Shown here piece after piece: positions 7,908 to 15,916 of a stretch of DNA of 34,163 nucleotides. The notes under the pieces are model-generated. The model was not told the origin of the DNA and searched no databases. It saw only the letters and a program-made list of their open reading frames with translations. The translations under genes were made by a program, and so were the position numbers. How positions within the stretch are numbered: position 1 is the stretch's first letter; each line of letters opens with the position of its first letter. The stretch lies in the NCBI GenBank assembly GCA_024228575.1, contig JAAETH010000128.1, positions 1 through 34,163 on the forward strand, in the 5' to 3' direction. This DNA is from Actinomycetes bacterium. GTDB lineage: Bacteria > Actinomycetota > Acidimicrobiia > Acidimicrobiales > Poriferisodalaceae.

Positions 7908-9098
7908 ATGGACATCGACGTCGCCTCCGTCGACCAGGCCCTCATGACCACCCGAGCTGTTCGCCGGCGCCTCGACCTCGAACGGCCGGTCGATCGCGAG
8001 ATCATCCTCGACTGCATCGACATCGCAGAACAGGCCCCGTCTGGCGGCAACCAGGGCAGCCGACGCTGGATCGTCGTGGAGGACCAGCGGGTCAAGGACC
8101 GCATGTCCGAGATCTACATGGAGGCCGCAGGCACCTGGATGATCGAGACCCACGACCGCATCGCCGGCAGCGGGCATCCCCAGGAAAGGGTGATGGCTTC
8201 TGCCGCCCACCTCGCCAGACACCTCTCCGAAGTGCCCGCGATAGTTGTTCCGACCATCATCGGTGTTCACGACGGCAGTGGGCGGCCAGGCCTGTTCGAC
8301 TCGGTCATCCAGTCGGTGTGGAGCTTCTGCGTGGCGCTGCGGGCCAGGGGCCTCGGCACGGCGTGGACCACCGCTATCCTCGCCCGCCAGGAGGAGCTGG
8401 TCGAGCTGCTCGAGATCCCAGAGGGAATGACACCGATCGCAATGCTTCCCCTCGGCTGGATGAAAGGATCCAGCGTCAAGCTCGCACCTCGCCTGCCGGC
8501 CCGCGAGGTCACCTACTTCGACGGGTTCGCGCGAACGTGGGAGAGCGGCCCAAGCGACCCGCCCTGCCTCGCTGACGGACCCGGCACAGTGGTCGAGGTC
8601 GACATCAAGGCCCCCGTTGCCACCGTGTGGCCCTTTGTCACCGACATCGGCTTCGGAGCCGACTTCAGCGCAGAATTCACCGGCGCCCGCTGGGCCGACG
8701 GCCACGATGGCCCGGCTCAAGGGGCCCAGTTCATCGGCTCCAACACCCATCAGGCGATCGGCGAGTGGGAGGTCCCATGTTTCGTCGACCGCCACGAGCC
8801 CGAGCGAGAGTTCGGTTGGGTCACCGCTGACGCCGACAACCCGGGCGCCAGCTGGCGCTTCGAGCTCCAGCCAATCGCCGGGGCGACCCGTCTGCGCTAC
8901 CGACTGATCCTCGGACCCGGCCCCTCTGGCCTCTCCGCGGCGATCGCACAGCTGCCCGACAAGGAGCCGCGTATCCTCGCCCGCCGAATCGGCGAGCACA
9001 GGGCGAACATGCAACTCGTGGTCGACGGCATCAAGGTGGCAGCCGAAGCCGCCAGGCCCGACCGATCCCAGGGCGGCACCAGGGCGCCGCTGTCATAG
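7908..9098 (+). CDS. Nitroreductase-like domain fused to an SRPBCC domain
   Basis: The 396-residue protein has two domains. Residues 10-205 are nitroreductase-like: TTRAVRRRLD at the start, A-P-S-G-G-N-x-G at about 44-51 for FMN phosphate contact, and the dimer-forming S-V-W-S-F-C-V-A-L-R-A-R-G-L-G-T-A-W region. Residues 220-380 are an SRPBCC/polyketide-cyclase-like domain (V-E-V-D-I-K-A-P-V-A-T-V-W-P-F-V-T-D at its start, a long C-terminal helix I-x-x-x-R-x-N-M-Q-L-V-V-D-G-I-K). Nitroreductases use FMN and NAD(P)H to reduce nitro groups, quinones or enones; SRPBCC folds bind hydrophobic ligands. A fused substrate-binding module is a reasonable inference, but the substrate is unknown. AAAGGA precedes the ATG. 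Confidence 0.78.
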   Translation: MDIDVASVDQALMTTRAVRRRLDLERPVDREIILDCIDIAEQAPSGGNQGSRRWIVVEDQRVKDRMSEIYMEAAGTWMIETHDRIAGSGHPQERVMASAAHLARHLSEVPAIVVPTIIGVHDGSGRPGLFDSVIQSVWSFCVALRARGLGTAWTTAILARQEELVELLEIPEGMTPIAMLPLGWMKGSSVKLAPRLPAREVTYFDGFARTWESGPSDPPCLADGPGTVVEVDIKAPVATVWPFVTDIGFGADFSAEFTGARWADGHDGPAQGAQFIGSNTHQAIGEWEVPCFVDRHEPEREFGWVTADADNPGASWRFELQPIAGATRLRYRLILGPGPSGLSAAIAQLPDKEPRILARRIGEHRANMQLVVDGIKVAAEAARPDRSQGGTRAPLS

Positions 9099-9118
9099 AC
9101 CTCTGCGGATGGTTTGGC

Positions 9119-9913
9119 TCATCGGCCGTGGAACTCGGCGGGCCGCTTCTCGATGTAGCTCATGAGGCCCTCGCGGAAATCGTTCGTACGAAACAGCTGT
9201 AGCAAGGCGAGGAACTGGCGGTGCACATGGTCCTCGAGGTTCTCGCTCATGGCGTGACGCATCAGCCTCTTCGACGCACGAACGGCCAGCGGAGCATTGG
9301 CGGCGATCTCCTGGGCGAGCGCAGCCGTTGCCGCGGGCAGATCGTCGGGTTCCACAACCTGGCTGACCAGTCCCAGATCCGCGGCATCGGCAGCCGTGAG
9401 TGTGCGAGCCGTGTAGAGCAGCTCGGCGGCCTTCGACCAGCCCACGATCCGCGGCAACAGCCAGGTGCCGCCACTCTCTGGGACCAGGCCGCGAGCGGTG
9501 TAGGCAGCGGAGAGTTTGGCGGTGCTGGCTGCGATCCGGATATCGCAGCCGAGCGCCAGGTCCATCCCGTAGCCGGCCGCGCCACCGTTGAGCGCGGCGA
9601 TGGTCGGGGTGTCGATCTTGTGGAGCACAACAGGTGGGGCGTCGCGCAGGTTGAACTCGCCGTTGCCGCCCGATCCGCCGTCGCCGCCGATGCCGTCACC
9701 CGATGCCGCGGCGGCAACGTCGAGTCCGGCGCACCAGGCACGTCCGTTGCCGGTGATGACGATGACCCTGACCGTCGGATCGGCATCGGCCTCTAGCAAA
9801 CATGTCGACATGGCACCGAGCATCCGCGCTGTGATGGTGTTCATCTTGTCGGGCCGGTTGAAGGTGATCGTGGCGACATGCCCATCGATCGTGTAGAGCA
9901 GTTCGTCGGTCAC
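9119..9913 (-). CDS. Enoyl-CoA hydratase/isomerase family (crotonase fold)
   Basis: The 264-residue protein has the crotonase layout: N-R-P-D-K-M-N-T-I near the N-terminus, the first oxyanion-hole loop GNGRAWCAGLDV, the second loop A-L-N-G-G-A-A-G-Y-G-M-D-L-A-L-G-C-D-I-R-I-A, and a glutamate in LVPESGGTW at the usual catalytic position. Only one of the two classical hydratase glutamates is evident, so isomerase or other crotonase chemistry is possible. A glycine-rich insert (about 12 residues, SGDGIGGDGGSGG) follows the first loop. GTG 9913 is favoured because CAGGGAGA lies just upstream; ATG 9934 would put that site inside the gene. The role is probably in beta-oxidation of an acyl-CoA. Confidence 0.85.
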   Translation of the reverse strand: MTDELLYTIDGHVATITFNRPDKMNTITARMLGAMSTCLLEADADPTVRVIVITGNGRAWCAGLDVAAAASGDGIGGDGGSGGNGEFNLRDAPPVVLHKIDTPTIAALNGGAAGYGMDLALGCDIRIAASTAKLSAAYTARGLVPESGGTWLLPRIVGWSKAAELLYTARTLTAADAADLGLVSQVVEPDDLPAATAALAQEIAANAPLAVRASKRLMRHAMSENLEDHVHRQFLALLQLFRTNDFREGLMSYIEKRPAEFHGR

Positions 9914-9991
9914 GTATTGTCTCCCTGGTGGCATATCGGAATCGCGACTGAACTGTAGTCGCCGACCGAACGAGGCTCCGGGGCTGTGGCC

Positions 9992-10900
9992 TCAGCCCAC
10001 GTCGAACCAGGCCGTCTCTGGGCCCGAACGAACACGTCCCGAAGTAGGGGGCGCGAAGTGGCTGCCGAGCACAAGGGTCGAGGAGTCCACCAACCGGTCG
10101 ATCAACCTGCGTCGAGTCGCTCCCGCAGCCATCGAGTCGAAGTCGGCGTAGGAGGCCGAGATCTCTGGGAGAGCGAACTGCACCGGTGAATGGAACGAGT
10201 CACCCGTGATCAGCGCTCGCTCACCGGCCGACTCGATCATCACACAGACGTGGCCGGGACTGTGGCCGGCCGACGGCACCAAACACAGGTTGTCGTCAAT
10301 CCGGTGATCGGAGTCGACGGCATCGAGCACCCCACACTCGACAAGAGGGTCGATGCTCGATTCCATGACCTCCATGGAGTCGTCGGCACGGGTTCCCGAG
10401 AGCTCGTCCTCACTGACGAGGTAACGAGCGCTGGGAAACGTCGGAACCCATTCGCCGCCGACTCGTTCGGTGTTCCAACCGACGTGGTCGAAGTGCATGT
10501 GTGTGCACACCACGAAGTCCACGGCGTCGAGACCACCTGGAATCGCAGCGGCGAGCCGTTCGCCGAACCCGGAGTCTCCGGGAAGCCTGCGTTGGGTGTG
10601 TTCGGCGATGCAGGTATCGACCACCACGGTGTTGTCGCCGCTGAACACCACGAAGCTGTGTATCGACAGCAACATCTGCCCCTCCTCGGCGAAGAACGGG
10701 CTCACCCACTCGCCACACGAGTCGAGCAATTCCTGCGACAGGTCGGGCAAGAGATATCGCGGCGACATCTCGATCACGCTCTCCTCGACGCGAACGACCT
10801 CGACATCGCCGACTCGCCAGCGCAGCGGGCTGGCCGGATCCTCGTGGTGAACGACGAGCTGACGGTCTCTCGACGCACGACTCTCCGACAGCTCAGACAT
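9992..10900 (-). CDS. MBL-fold metallo-hydrolase
   Basis: The 302-residue protein has the metallo-beta-lactamase-fold zinc motif HMHFDH at 134-139, a further histidine pair in SAGHSPGH, the bridging aspartate in ITGDSFHS and a C-terminal histidine in GSHFAPP. These are the ligands of a dinuclear site. The layout with a long N-terminal segment before the first strands resembles AHL-lactonase-like and other MBL hydrolases rather than true beta-lactamases. The substrate (lactone, thioester or ester) cannot be told. The gene lies on the minus strand, upstream of enoyl-CoA hydratase, with about 78 bp between, and is divergent from the P450 across a 189-bp spacer. Confidence 0.8.
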   Translation of the reverse strand: MSELSESRASRDRQLVVHHEDPASPLRWRVGDVEVVRVEESVIEMSPRYLLPDLSQELLDSCGEWVSPFFAEEGQMLLSIHSFVVFSGDNTVVVDTCIAEHTQRRLPGDSGFGERLAAAIPGGLDAVDFVVCTHMHFDHVGWNTERVGGEWVPTFPSARYLVSEDELSGTRADDSMEVMESSIDPLVECGVLDAVDSDHRIDDNLCLVPSAGHSPGHVCVMIESAGERALITGDSFHSPVQFALPEISASYADFDSMAAGATRRRLIDRLVDSSTLVLGSHFAPPTSGRVRSGPETAWFDVG

Positions 10901-11017
10901 CGTCGACCAACCTCATACGATCGGTGACGTTATCGGGTGGGTGCCGTGGCAGCAGCCTTTGGGGTCTCGCCGCCGAGGATACCGACCCCTCAGAGATGAC
11001 GGCCGCCGAACGATAGT

Positions 11018-11031
11018 TGCGCGGTCGCGCA
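11018..11031. promoter_or_regulatory. Inverted repeat TGCGC-N4-GCGCA upstream of the P450 gene
   Basis: This perfect 5-bp dyad with a GGTC spacer is in the divergent spacer between the MBL hydrolase and P450 genes, about 60 bp before the P450 start. It is a candidate regulator site only; GC-rich dyads of this size arise by chance. Confidence 0.3.
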
Positions 11032-11059
11032 TTGATATCGACGGGCTCGTCGCCCTAGT

Positions 11060-11074
11060 TTGGACAGAGTCCAA
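11060..11074. promoter_or_regulatory. Inverted repeat TTGGAC-AGA-GTCCAA before the P450 ribosome binding site
   Basis: This perfect 6-bp dyad with a 3-base centre lies 15 bases before the ATG of the P450 gene, just upstream of its AGGGGGAG ribosome binding site. It could be an operator for a dimeric repressor of the TetR or GntR type, or a small mRNA hairpin next to the ribosome binding site. No regulator gene is adjacent. Confidence 0.45.
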
Positions 11075-11089
11075 CAAGGGGGAGAAGTG

Positions 11090-12412
11090 ATGAGCGACGC
11101 AACAGGCAACCCTGAAACGGTTCCACTCAGCGAGCTTCGGAGCCCCGAACAAGAGATGGCGGACAAGGGCGCGAACGTTCCTGCCGCTGCCGATCTCGCG
11201 ATCGAGGACATCAACCCGGTGAACGCTCACCTGTTCCACGAGAACCGCTGGCAGGACCACTTCGCCCGCCTGCGCGCCGAAGACCCGGTTCATTTCAACG
11301 AGATCGAGACAGCCGGGCGTTATTGGTCGGTCACCAGATACGAAGACGTCAGGGCCGTCGACGGCAACTGGCAGGACTTCTCGTCTGCCGACGGTATCGC
11401 CCTCGGCCTTCGTGTGGGCGGGCCGATGCCCGAAGGCTCCGGACAGTCGATCTCGTTCATCGCCATGGACCCGCCCCAGCACACCGAGCAGCGCAAGACG
11501 GTCCGTGCGGTCTCGGCGCCGAGCAACCTGCGCAACGTGGAACCGCTCATTCGCGAACGCACGATCCAGGTTCTCGACTCACTTCCCGATGGCGAAACGT
11601 TCGACTGGGTCGACACCGTATCGATCGAGCTCACGACGATGATGCTCGCAACCCTGTTCGACTTCCCGTTCGAAGACCGACGCAAGCTCACCCGCTGGTC
11701 CGACATCGTGTTCGCTATCCCCGAGCCCGGCGGCATGATCGAGTCCCACGAACAACGCATGGCCGAGCTGATGGAGTGTGTCGAGTACTTCGAGGGACTC
11801 TGGAAGGACCGCCGCGACAACCCCGGCTTCGACCTGGTCTCGATGCTGGCCAACGGTGAGGCCACCAGGGATATCCCGACAGCAAAACACCTTGGCAACC
11901 TCCTGTTGCTCATCGTGGGTGGAAACGACACGACCAGGAACACGATGTCGGGCAGCGTCTACGGTCTCAACAAGTTTCCCGACCAATACGACAAGCTCAT
12001 CAACAACCCCGACCTCATCGCACAGATGGTGCCCGAGATCATCCGCTGGCAGACCCCACTGCCATACATGCGCCGAACCGCAACCCGCGATTGTGAGATC
12101 GGCGGTAAGCAGATCCTCAAGGACGACCAGGTGCTCATGTGGTACGTGTCGGCCAACCGCGACGAAGACGTGTTCGGCGACAACGCCGACGTCATCGACA
12201 TCGAACGCCACAACGCCGACCGCCACCTGTCGTTCGGCTACGGCATCCACTTCTGCATGGGAAGTCGCCTGGCAGAACTGCAACTGCGCATCCTCTGGGA
12301 AGAGATCCTGCAGCGGTTCGAAAGAGTCGAGGTATTGGACGAACCCGAGCGCACCCTCTCCTCGTTCGTCAAGGGCTACACCAACCTCCCTGTCCAGGTC
12401 ACACACAGGTGA
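11090..12412 (+). CDS. Cytochrome P450
   Basis: The 440-residue soluble bacterial P450 shows all hallmarks: the C-helix M-D-P-P-Q-H-T-E-Q-R-K at 126-136, the I-helix oxygen-activating GGNDTT at 277-282, the K-helix E316-x-x-R319 (EIIR), and the heme-binding loop FGYGIHFCMG at 382-391 with axial Cys389. The overall pattern (long acidic N-terminus, GGNDTTRN, A-T-R-D-C-E-I-G-G) resembles actinobacterial CYP124/125/142-like and terpene or steroid hydroxylases; that assignment is tentative. It would need ferredoxin and ferredoxin reductase, and neither is in the window. ATG 11090 follows AGGGGGAGAAGTG. The downstream spacer to 12624 (212 bp) shows only a CCACCGGTGG palindrome and no gene. Confidence 0.93.
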   Translation: MSDATGNPETVPLSELRSPEQEMADKGANVPAAADLAIEDINPVNAHLFHENRWQDHFARLRAEDPVHFNEIETAGRYWSVTRYEDVRAVDGNWQDFSSADGIALGLRVGGPMPEGSGQSISFIAMDPPQHTEQRKTVRAVSAPSNLRNVEPLIRERTIQVLDSLPDGETFDWVDTVSIELTTMMLATLFDFPFEDRRKLTRWSDIVFAIPEPGGMIESHEQRMAELMECVEYFEGLWKDRRDNPGFDLVSMLANGEATRDIPTAKHLGNLLLLIVGGNDTTRNTMSGSVYGLNKFPDQYDKLINNPDLIAQMVPEIIRWQTPLPYMRRTATRDCEIGGKQILKDDQVLMWYVSANRDEDVFGDNADVIDIERHNADRHLSFGYGIHFCMGSRLAELQLRILWEEILQRFERVEVLDEPERTLSSFVKGYTNLPVQVTHR

Positions 12413-12624
12413 GCCTTGGGCGAACACCCGCGTCGCCTACATCGACCGCACCAGCGCACACCACTCGAACCAGCGCCACAACAGACACCACCGGTGGGAC
12501 GGACACGACAATGGCGCGCTGAAACCTCTGGCCACTCCGCTCTTAGGGGTGCTCATCCCATCGATCCACCACTCCAACCCATCCCACCAAGGGCAACGTC
12601 CCCGGTCGTAGTAGATAGGTCACC

Positions 12625-13815
12625 GTGCTTCAAGACGTCAACCTCCCGTTCGGCCTCGACGAGTACCGCAGCCGCCTCGCAAAAACACGGGTTGCCATGG
12701 CCGAACGTGGCATCGAAGTGTTGTTTGTGTCCGACCCATCCAACATGTGCTGGCTGACCGGATACGACGCATGGTCGTTCTACACATTCCAGGGAGTCAT
12801 CGTCAGCCTCGAGGACGACCCCATCTACTGGGGTCGCAACATGGACACCCAGGCGGCGAGGCGTACAACCTGGCTCGACGAGGACCACATCGTTCCCTAC
12901 CCCGACAACTATGTACAGAACCCCGAGCATCACCCCATGCAGCACCTTGCAGAGGTGCTGAACGGCCGGGGTATGTCCAACTCTCGCATCGGAGTCGAGG
13001 CGGACAACTACTACTACTCGGCCAAGGCCGACCAGTCCCTACGCACCTCTCTGGGTCGCGACGACCTCATCGATGTCACCGGGCTCGTGAACTGGCAACG
13101 AGCGGTCAAGTCAGCCCACGAGATCCAGTACATGAGGATCGCCGGCTCGATCCTCGAACTCGTCTACGAACACATCGGCAACGTGATCCGTCCCGGCATG
13201 CGCAAGAACGATCTGGTGGCCGAGATCCTCCACGCTTCAATCACCGGCACACCCGAACACGGCGGCGACTATGCAGCGATCGTCCCCCTCCTCCCCACCG
13301 GTGCCGATGCGACAGCGTCACATCTCACATGGAACGACGCTCCGATGGAAAAAGGTGCCGGCACCTTCCTCGAACTCGCCGGGTGTTTCCGCCGATACCA
13401 CGCGCCGCTGTGTCGGTCGTTCTTCCTGGGCACTCCCCCGCCAGAAGTCGTCAACGCCGAGGCGGCTCTCGTCGAGGCGCTCAGTGCCGGTATCGACGTT
13501 GCCAGATCGGGGAACACCGCCGCAGATGTCGCAAATGCGCTCGCCTCCGTCCTTGCCAAGTACGGCATCGACCGCGGAGGGGCTCGGTGTGGTTATCCGA
13601 TCGGGCTCAGCTATCCGCCCGATTGGGGTGAGCGCACCATCAGCCTCCGCCCAGAGGACACCACCGTCCTCGAGCCGGGGATGACGTTCCACTTCATGCC
13701 TGGGCTCTGGATGCAGGACTGGGGTCTGGAGATCACCGAAACGATCCTGATCACCGAGTCGGGTCCCGCCGAGTGTCTTCTCGACGTCGACCGCTCGGTG
13801 ATGGTCTTCGACTGA
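12625..13815 (+). CDS. doeA: DoeA/EutD-type ectoine hydrolase family protein (creatinase fold, M24-like)
   Basis: The 396-residue protein has an N-terminal creatinase domain with P-S-N-M-C-W-L-T-G-Y-D-A-W-S-F-Y at 38-53, a signature of the DoeA/EutD family, and a C-terminal pita-bread domain. In place of the metal ligands of true M24 peptidases it has a creatinase-like set: H233 (SHLTW), E250 (FLELAG), H356 (HFMPG) and E372 (ITETI). Known DoeA/EutD opens the ectoine ring to N-acetyl-diaminobutyrate. The methyltransferase gene follows 159 bp later. The deacetylase DoeB/EutE that should complete the pathway is not in the window, so the substrate may be ectoine or a related cyclic or amidine compound. 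The start is GTG 12625, with a modest AGGT upstream. Confidence 0.68.
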   Translation: MLQDVNLPFGLDEYRSRLAKTRVAMAERGIEVLFVSDPSNMCWLTGYDAWSFYTFQGVIVSLEDDPIYWGRNMDTQAARRTTWLDEDHIVPYPDNYVQNPEHHPMQHLAEVLNGRGMSNSRIGVEADNYYYSAKADQSLRTSLGRDDLIDVTGLVNWQRAVKSAHEIQYMRIAGSILELVYEHIGNVIRPGMRKNDLVAEILHASITGTPEHGGDYAAIVPLLPTGADATASHLTWNDAPMEKGAGTFLELAGCFRRYHAPLCRSFFLGTPPPEVVNAEAALVEALSAGIDVARSGNTAADVANALASVLAKYGIDRGGARCGYPIGLSYPPDWGERTISLRPEDTTVLEPGMTFHFMPGLWMQDWGLEITETILITESGPAECLLDVDRSVMVFD

Positions 13816-13974
13816 CGTCGACGTACCGGCTCCGAAGCAACAATCGTCGATCTCGACATCACCGGGGGACGACGAGCGTTGATGCAACGAGTAGAGGTCA
13901 CCGCCAATGGACTTCCTACTCTGACGCGACCAACACACTTGGACAATCCTGAGCCGAACGATCGGAGTCAGACC

Positions 13975-15141
13975 ATGGACATCACACCACGAGAACGCGT
14001 CCTCATGGCCCTCGAACACGAGGCACCCGATCGGCCGCCGATAATCCTCGGAACCAGCAACGCCACCGGGCTGAAGATGCAGACCTACCGGCGACTCAAG
14101 GCGCTGCTCGGCATCGAGGCTCCCGACGAGTACCTCTACGGCTGGCCCGAGCTGGGCACCGCCGCAATCGACGAGGAGACGATGTCACGCCTGCACTCCG
14201 ATGTGCGGGGTGTGCTCGACCTCGAACCGGCAAACGTGCTCGAACGCAACCGGACACGCGAACCCCACAGCGACTACATCGATTCTTGGGGTTCGGGCGC
14301 CCGAGAGGTGAAACCCGACGAGTGGTTCCCCATGGTCCATCCGCTGGCCGGGGCCACCACCATCGAGGAGATCGAGGCCCACGACTGGCCCGAGATGTCG
14401 GACCCGACCCGCGTCGCTCACGTCTGCGCCCAAGCTGAGCAGCTGGCAGCGGACAACCAGTACGCGATCATGGCGACACCTTGGCTGCTGTTCCCACTCG
14501 AGCGGGCATTCGCCATGCAGGGCATGGACACCTTCCTCATGAACATGGCGTTGTACCCCGACTTCACCGAAGCACTTCTCTGGAAACTCCAGGACGTCTG
14601 CAAGCAGCTGATGGAACCGTTCCTCGCAGCGCTGGGGCCCAACGTCGACATGATCAAGATCGGCGACGATCTCGGCACTCAGGAGAGCCTGCTGATGTCG
14701 CCCGACATGTATCGAAGGGTGCTCAAGCCGATCCACGCCGATTGGGTCGAGTTCATCAGGGCTCACACCGATGCCAAGGTCTTCTTCCACACCGACGGCG
14801 ACGTGTTCCCCCTCATCGACGACTTCGTGGAGATGGGCATCGACATCTTGAACCCGATCCAGACATCGGCTGGAAAGATGTCAAATATCGACGAACTTCG
14901 TGACCGGTACGGCTCCAAGATCGTGTTCTGCGGGGCCATCGACACCCAGCGCATCTTGCCCCACGGCACCCCCGACGAGGTTCGAGCCGAGGTACACCGA
15001 GTCATCGACATCCTCGGACAAGCGGGCGGGTACATGGTTTCGTCGGTTCACACGATCATGGACGACGTGCCGGCCGAGAACGTGCTTGCCATGGTCGATG
15101 CTGTCGAGGACTACGGTCGAAGCAGAAACAGGTCGCACTGA
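13975..15141 (+). CDS. UroD-family corrinoid methyltransferase
   Basis: The 388-residue protein belongs to the uroporphyrinogen-decarboxylase-like superfamily, in the MtaA/MtbA/CmuA-like methyltransferase branch rather than heme biosynthesis. It starts T-P-R-E-R-V-L-M-A-L, has a central D-M-I-K-I-G-D-D-L-G-T-Q motif (225-236), the FFHTDGDV loop (270-277) and I-V-F-C-G-A-I-D-T-Q (316-325). The zinc site of well-known members uses H-x-C with a later Cys; here the first motif is H272-x-D274, with C319 later. The next gene encodes the cognate corrinoid protein, so this one likely moves a methyl group to or from cob(I)alamin. The methyl donor is unknown. ATG 13975 is preceded by CGGAG. Confidence 0.8.
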   Translation: MDITPRERVLMALEHEAPDRPPIILGTSNATGLKMQTYRRLKALLGIEAPDEYLYGWPELGTAAIDEETMSRLHSDVRGVLDLEPANVLERNRTREPHSDYIDSWGSGAREVKPDEWFPMVHPLAGATTIEEIEAHDWPEMSDPTRVAHVCAQAEQLAADNQYAIMATPWLLFPLERAFAMQGMDTFLMNMALYPDFTEALLWKLQDVCKQLMEPFLAALGPNVDMIKIGDDLGTQESLLMSPDMYRRVLKPIHADWVEFIRAHTDAKVFFHTDGDVFPLIDDFVEMGIDILNPIQTSAGKMSNIDELRDRYGSKIVFCGAIDTQRILPHGTPDEVRAEVHRVIDILGQAGGYMVSSVHTIMDDVPAENVLAMVDAVEDYGRSRNRSH

Positions 15142-15173
15142 CAAGGCGACCCAGAGCAAGAAACACATCATCG

Positions 15174-15818
15174 ATGACAACAGACAACCTTCTCGACTCG
15201 TTGTACGACGCCATCGTCAGAGGCGATGCCGAAACCGCCGCGGCCGACACCGGCGCTGCCCTCGAAGCGAACACACCTCCGCTGACAGTGTTGTTCGACT
15301 CGATGATTCCAGCTCTCGAAGAGGTCGGCTCGATGTTCGAGTCAGGCCAGATCTTCCTTCCCGAGATGCTCGTCTCCGGCCGCGCGATGCAGGCCGGGAT
15401 GGACCTCATCCGTCCCCATCTCGCCGATGAATCGGCAGCCAGGGCCGGGACATTTGTGATGGGGACCGTCGCCGGCGACATCCACGACATAGGCAAGAAC
15501 CTGTGCAACGTCATGCTGGAGGGTGGCGGCTTCAAGGTCGTCGATCTCGGAGTCAACGTGCCGGCGTCGGACTTCGTGGCGGCCATCGTCGAACACCAGC
15601 CCGATGCCGTTGGTATCAGTGCCTTCCTCACCACGACGATGCCAGAGGTCGCGACAACCATCGCTGCCATCACCGAGGCCGGGCTTCGCGACAGCACAAA
15701 GATCCTGGTCGGCGGAGCACCGATCAATCAGCAATACGCCGACGATGTCGGTGCCGACGGATATGCCCCCAACGCTGCGGCCGCGGTTCGTACCACCAAG
15801 TCCCTGCTGGGTATCTAG
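15174..15818 (+). CDS. Methyltransferase cognate corrinoid protein
   Basis: The 214-residue protein has the two-domain layout of MtaC/MtbC/MttC proteins and the MetH cobalamin module. Residues 1-88 form a helical cap (the M-F-E-S-G-Q-I-F-L-P-E-M motif near 54-65). Residues 90-214 form a Rossmann-like B12 domain with the cobalt-ligating D102-x-H104-x-x-G107 (GDIHDIGKN), V-G-I-S-A-F-L-T-T-T and V-G-G-A-P-I-N followed by G-A-D-G-Y-A-P-N-A. The protein holds cobalamin base-off/His-on and carries the methyl group between two methyltransferases. It starts 32 bp after the UroD-type gene, so the pair is probably co-transcribed. Neither a second, tetrahydrofolate-linked methyltransferase nor a reductive activase for Co(II) is in the window. 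Confidence 0.88.
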   Translation: MTTDNLLDSLYDAIVRGDAETAAADTGAALEANTPPLTVLFDSMIPALEEVGSMFESGQIFLPEMLVSGRAMQAGMDLIRPHLADESAARAGTFVMGTVAGDIHDIGKNLCNVMLEGGGFKVVDLGVNVPASDFVAAIVEHQPDAVGISAFLTTTMPEVATTIAAITEAGLRDSTKILVGGAPINQQYADDVGADGYAPNAAAAVRTTKSLLGI

Positions 15819-15835
15819 GAACGCGGACTCGGCAG

Positions 15836-15901
15836 CTGGCTCTGGCAAGTCTTCCGCGGGAGCCAGAAGGTGTCCGCGCCCACATGACTCACACGGACAC
15901 C
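15836..15901. terminator. Two tandem hairpins between convergent genes
   Basis: CTGGCTC at 15836-15842 pairs with GAGCCAG at 15860-15866, and GGTGTCCG at 15869-15876 pairs with CGGACACC at 15894-15901. Each has a 17-base loop. They fill the 98-bp gap between the corrinoid-protein gene and the oppositely oriented acyl-CoA dehydrogenase gene. No T-run follows either, so termination is likely but unproven. Confidence 0.45.
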
Positions 15902-15916
15902 AGAGTTGGTTGGCTG

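Noticed and set aside
13975-15141. Uroporphyrinogen decarboxylase of heme biosynthesis
   Set aside because: The adjacent corrinoid protein and the HTDG motif place it with methyltransferases; the N-terminal heme-enzyme signature is absent.
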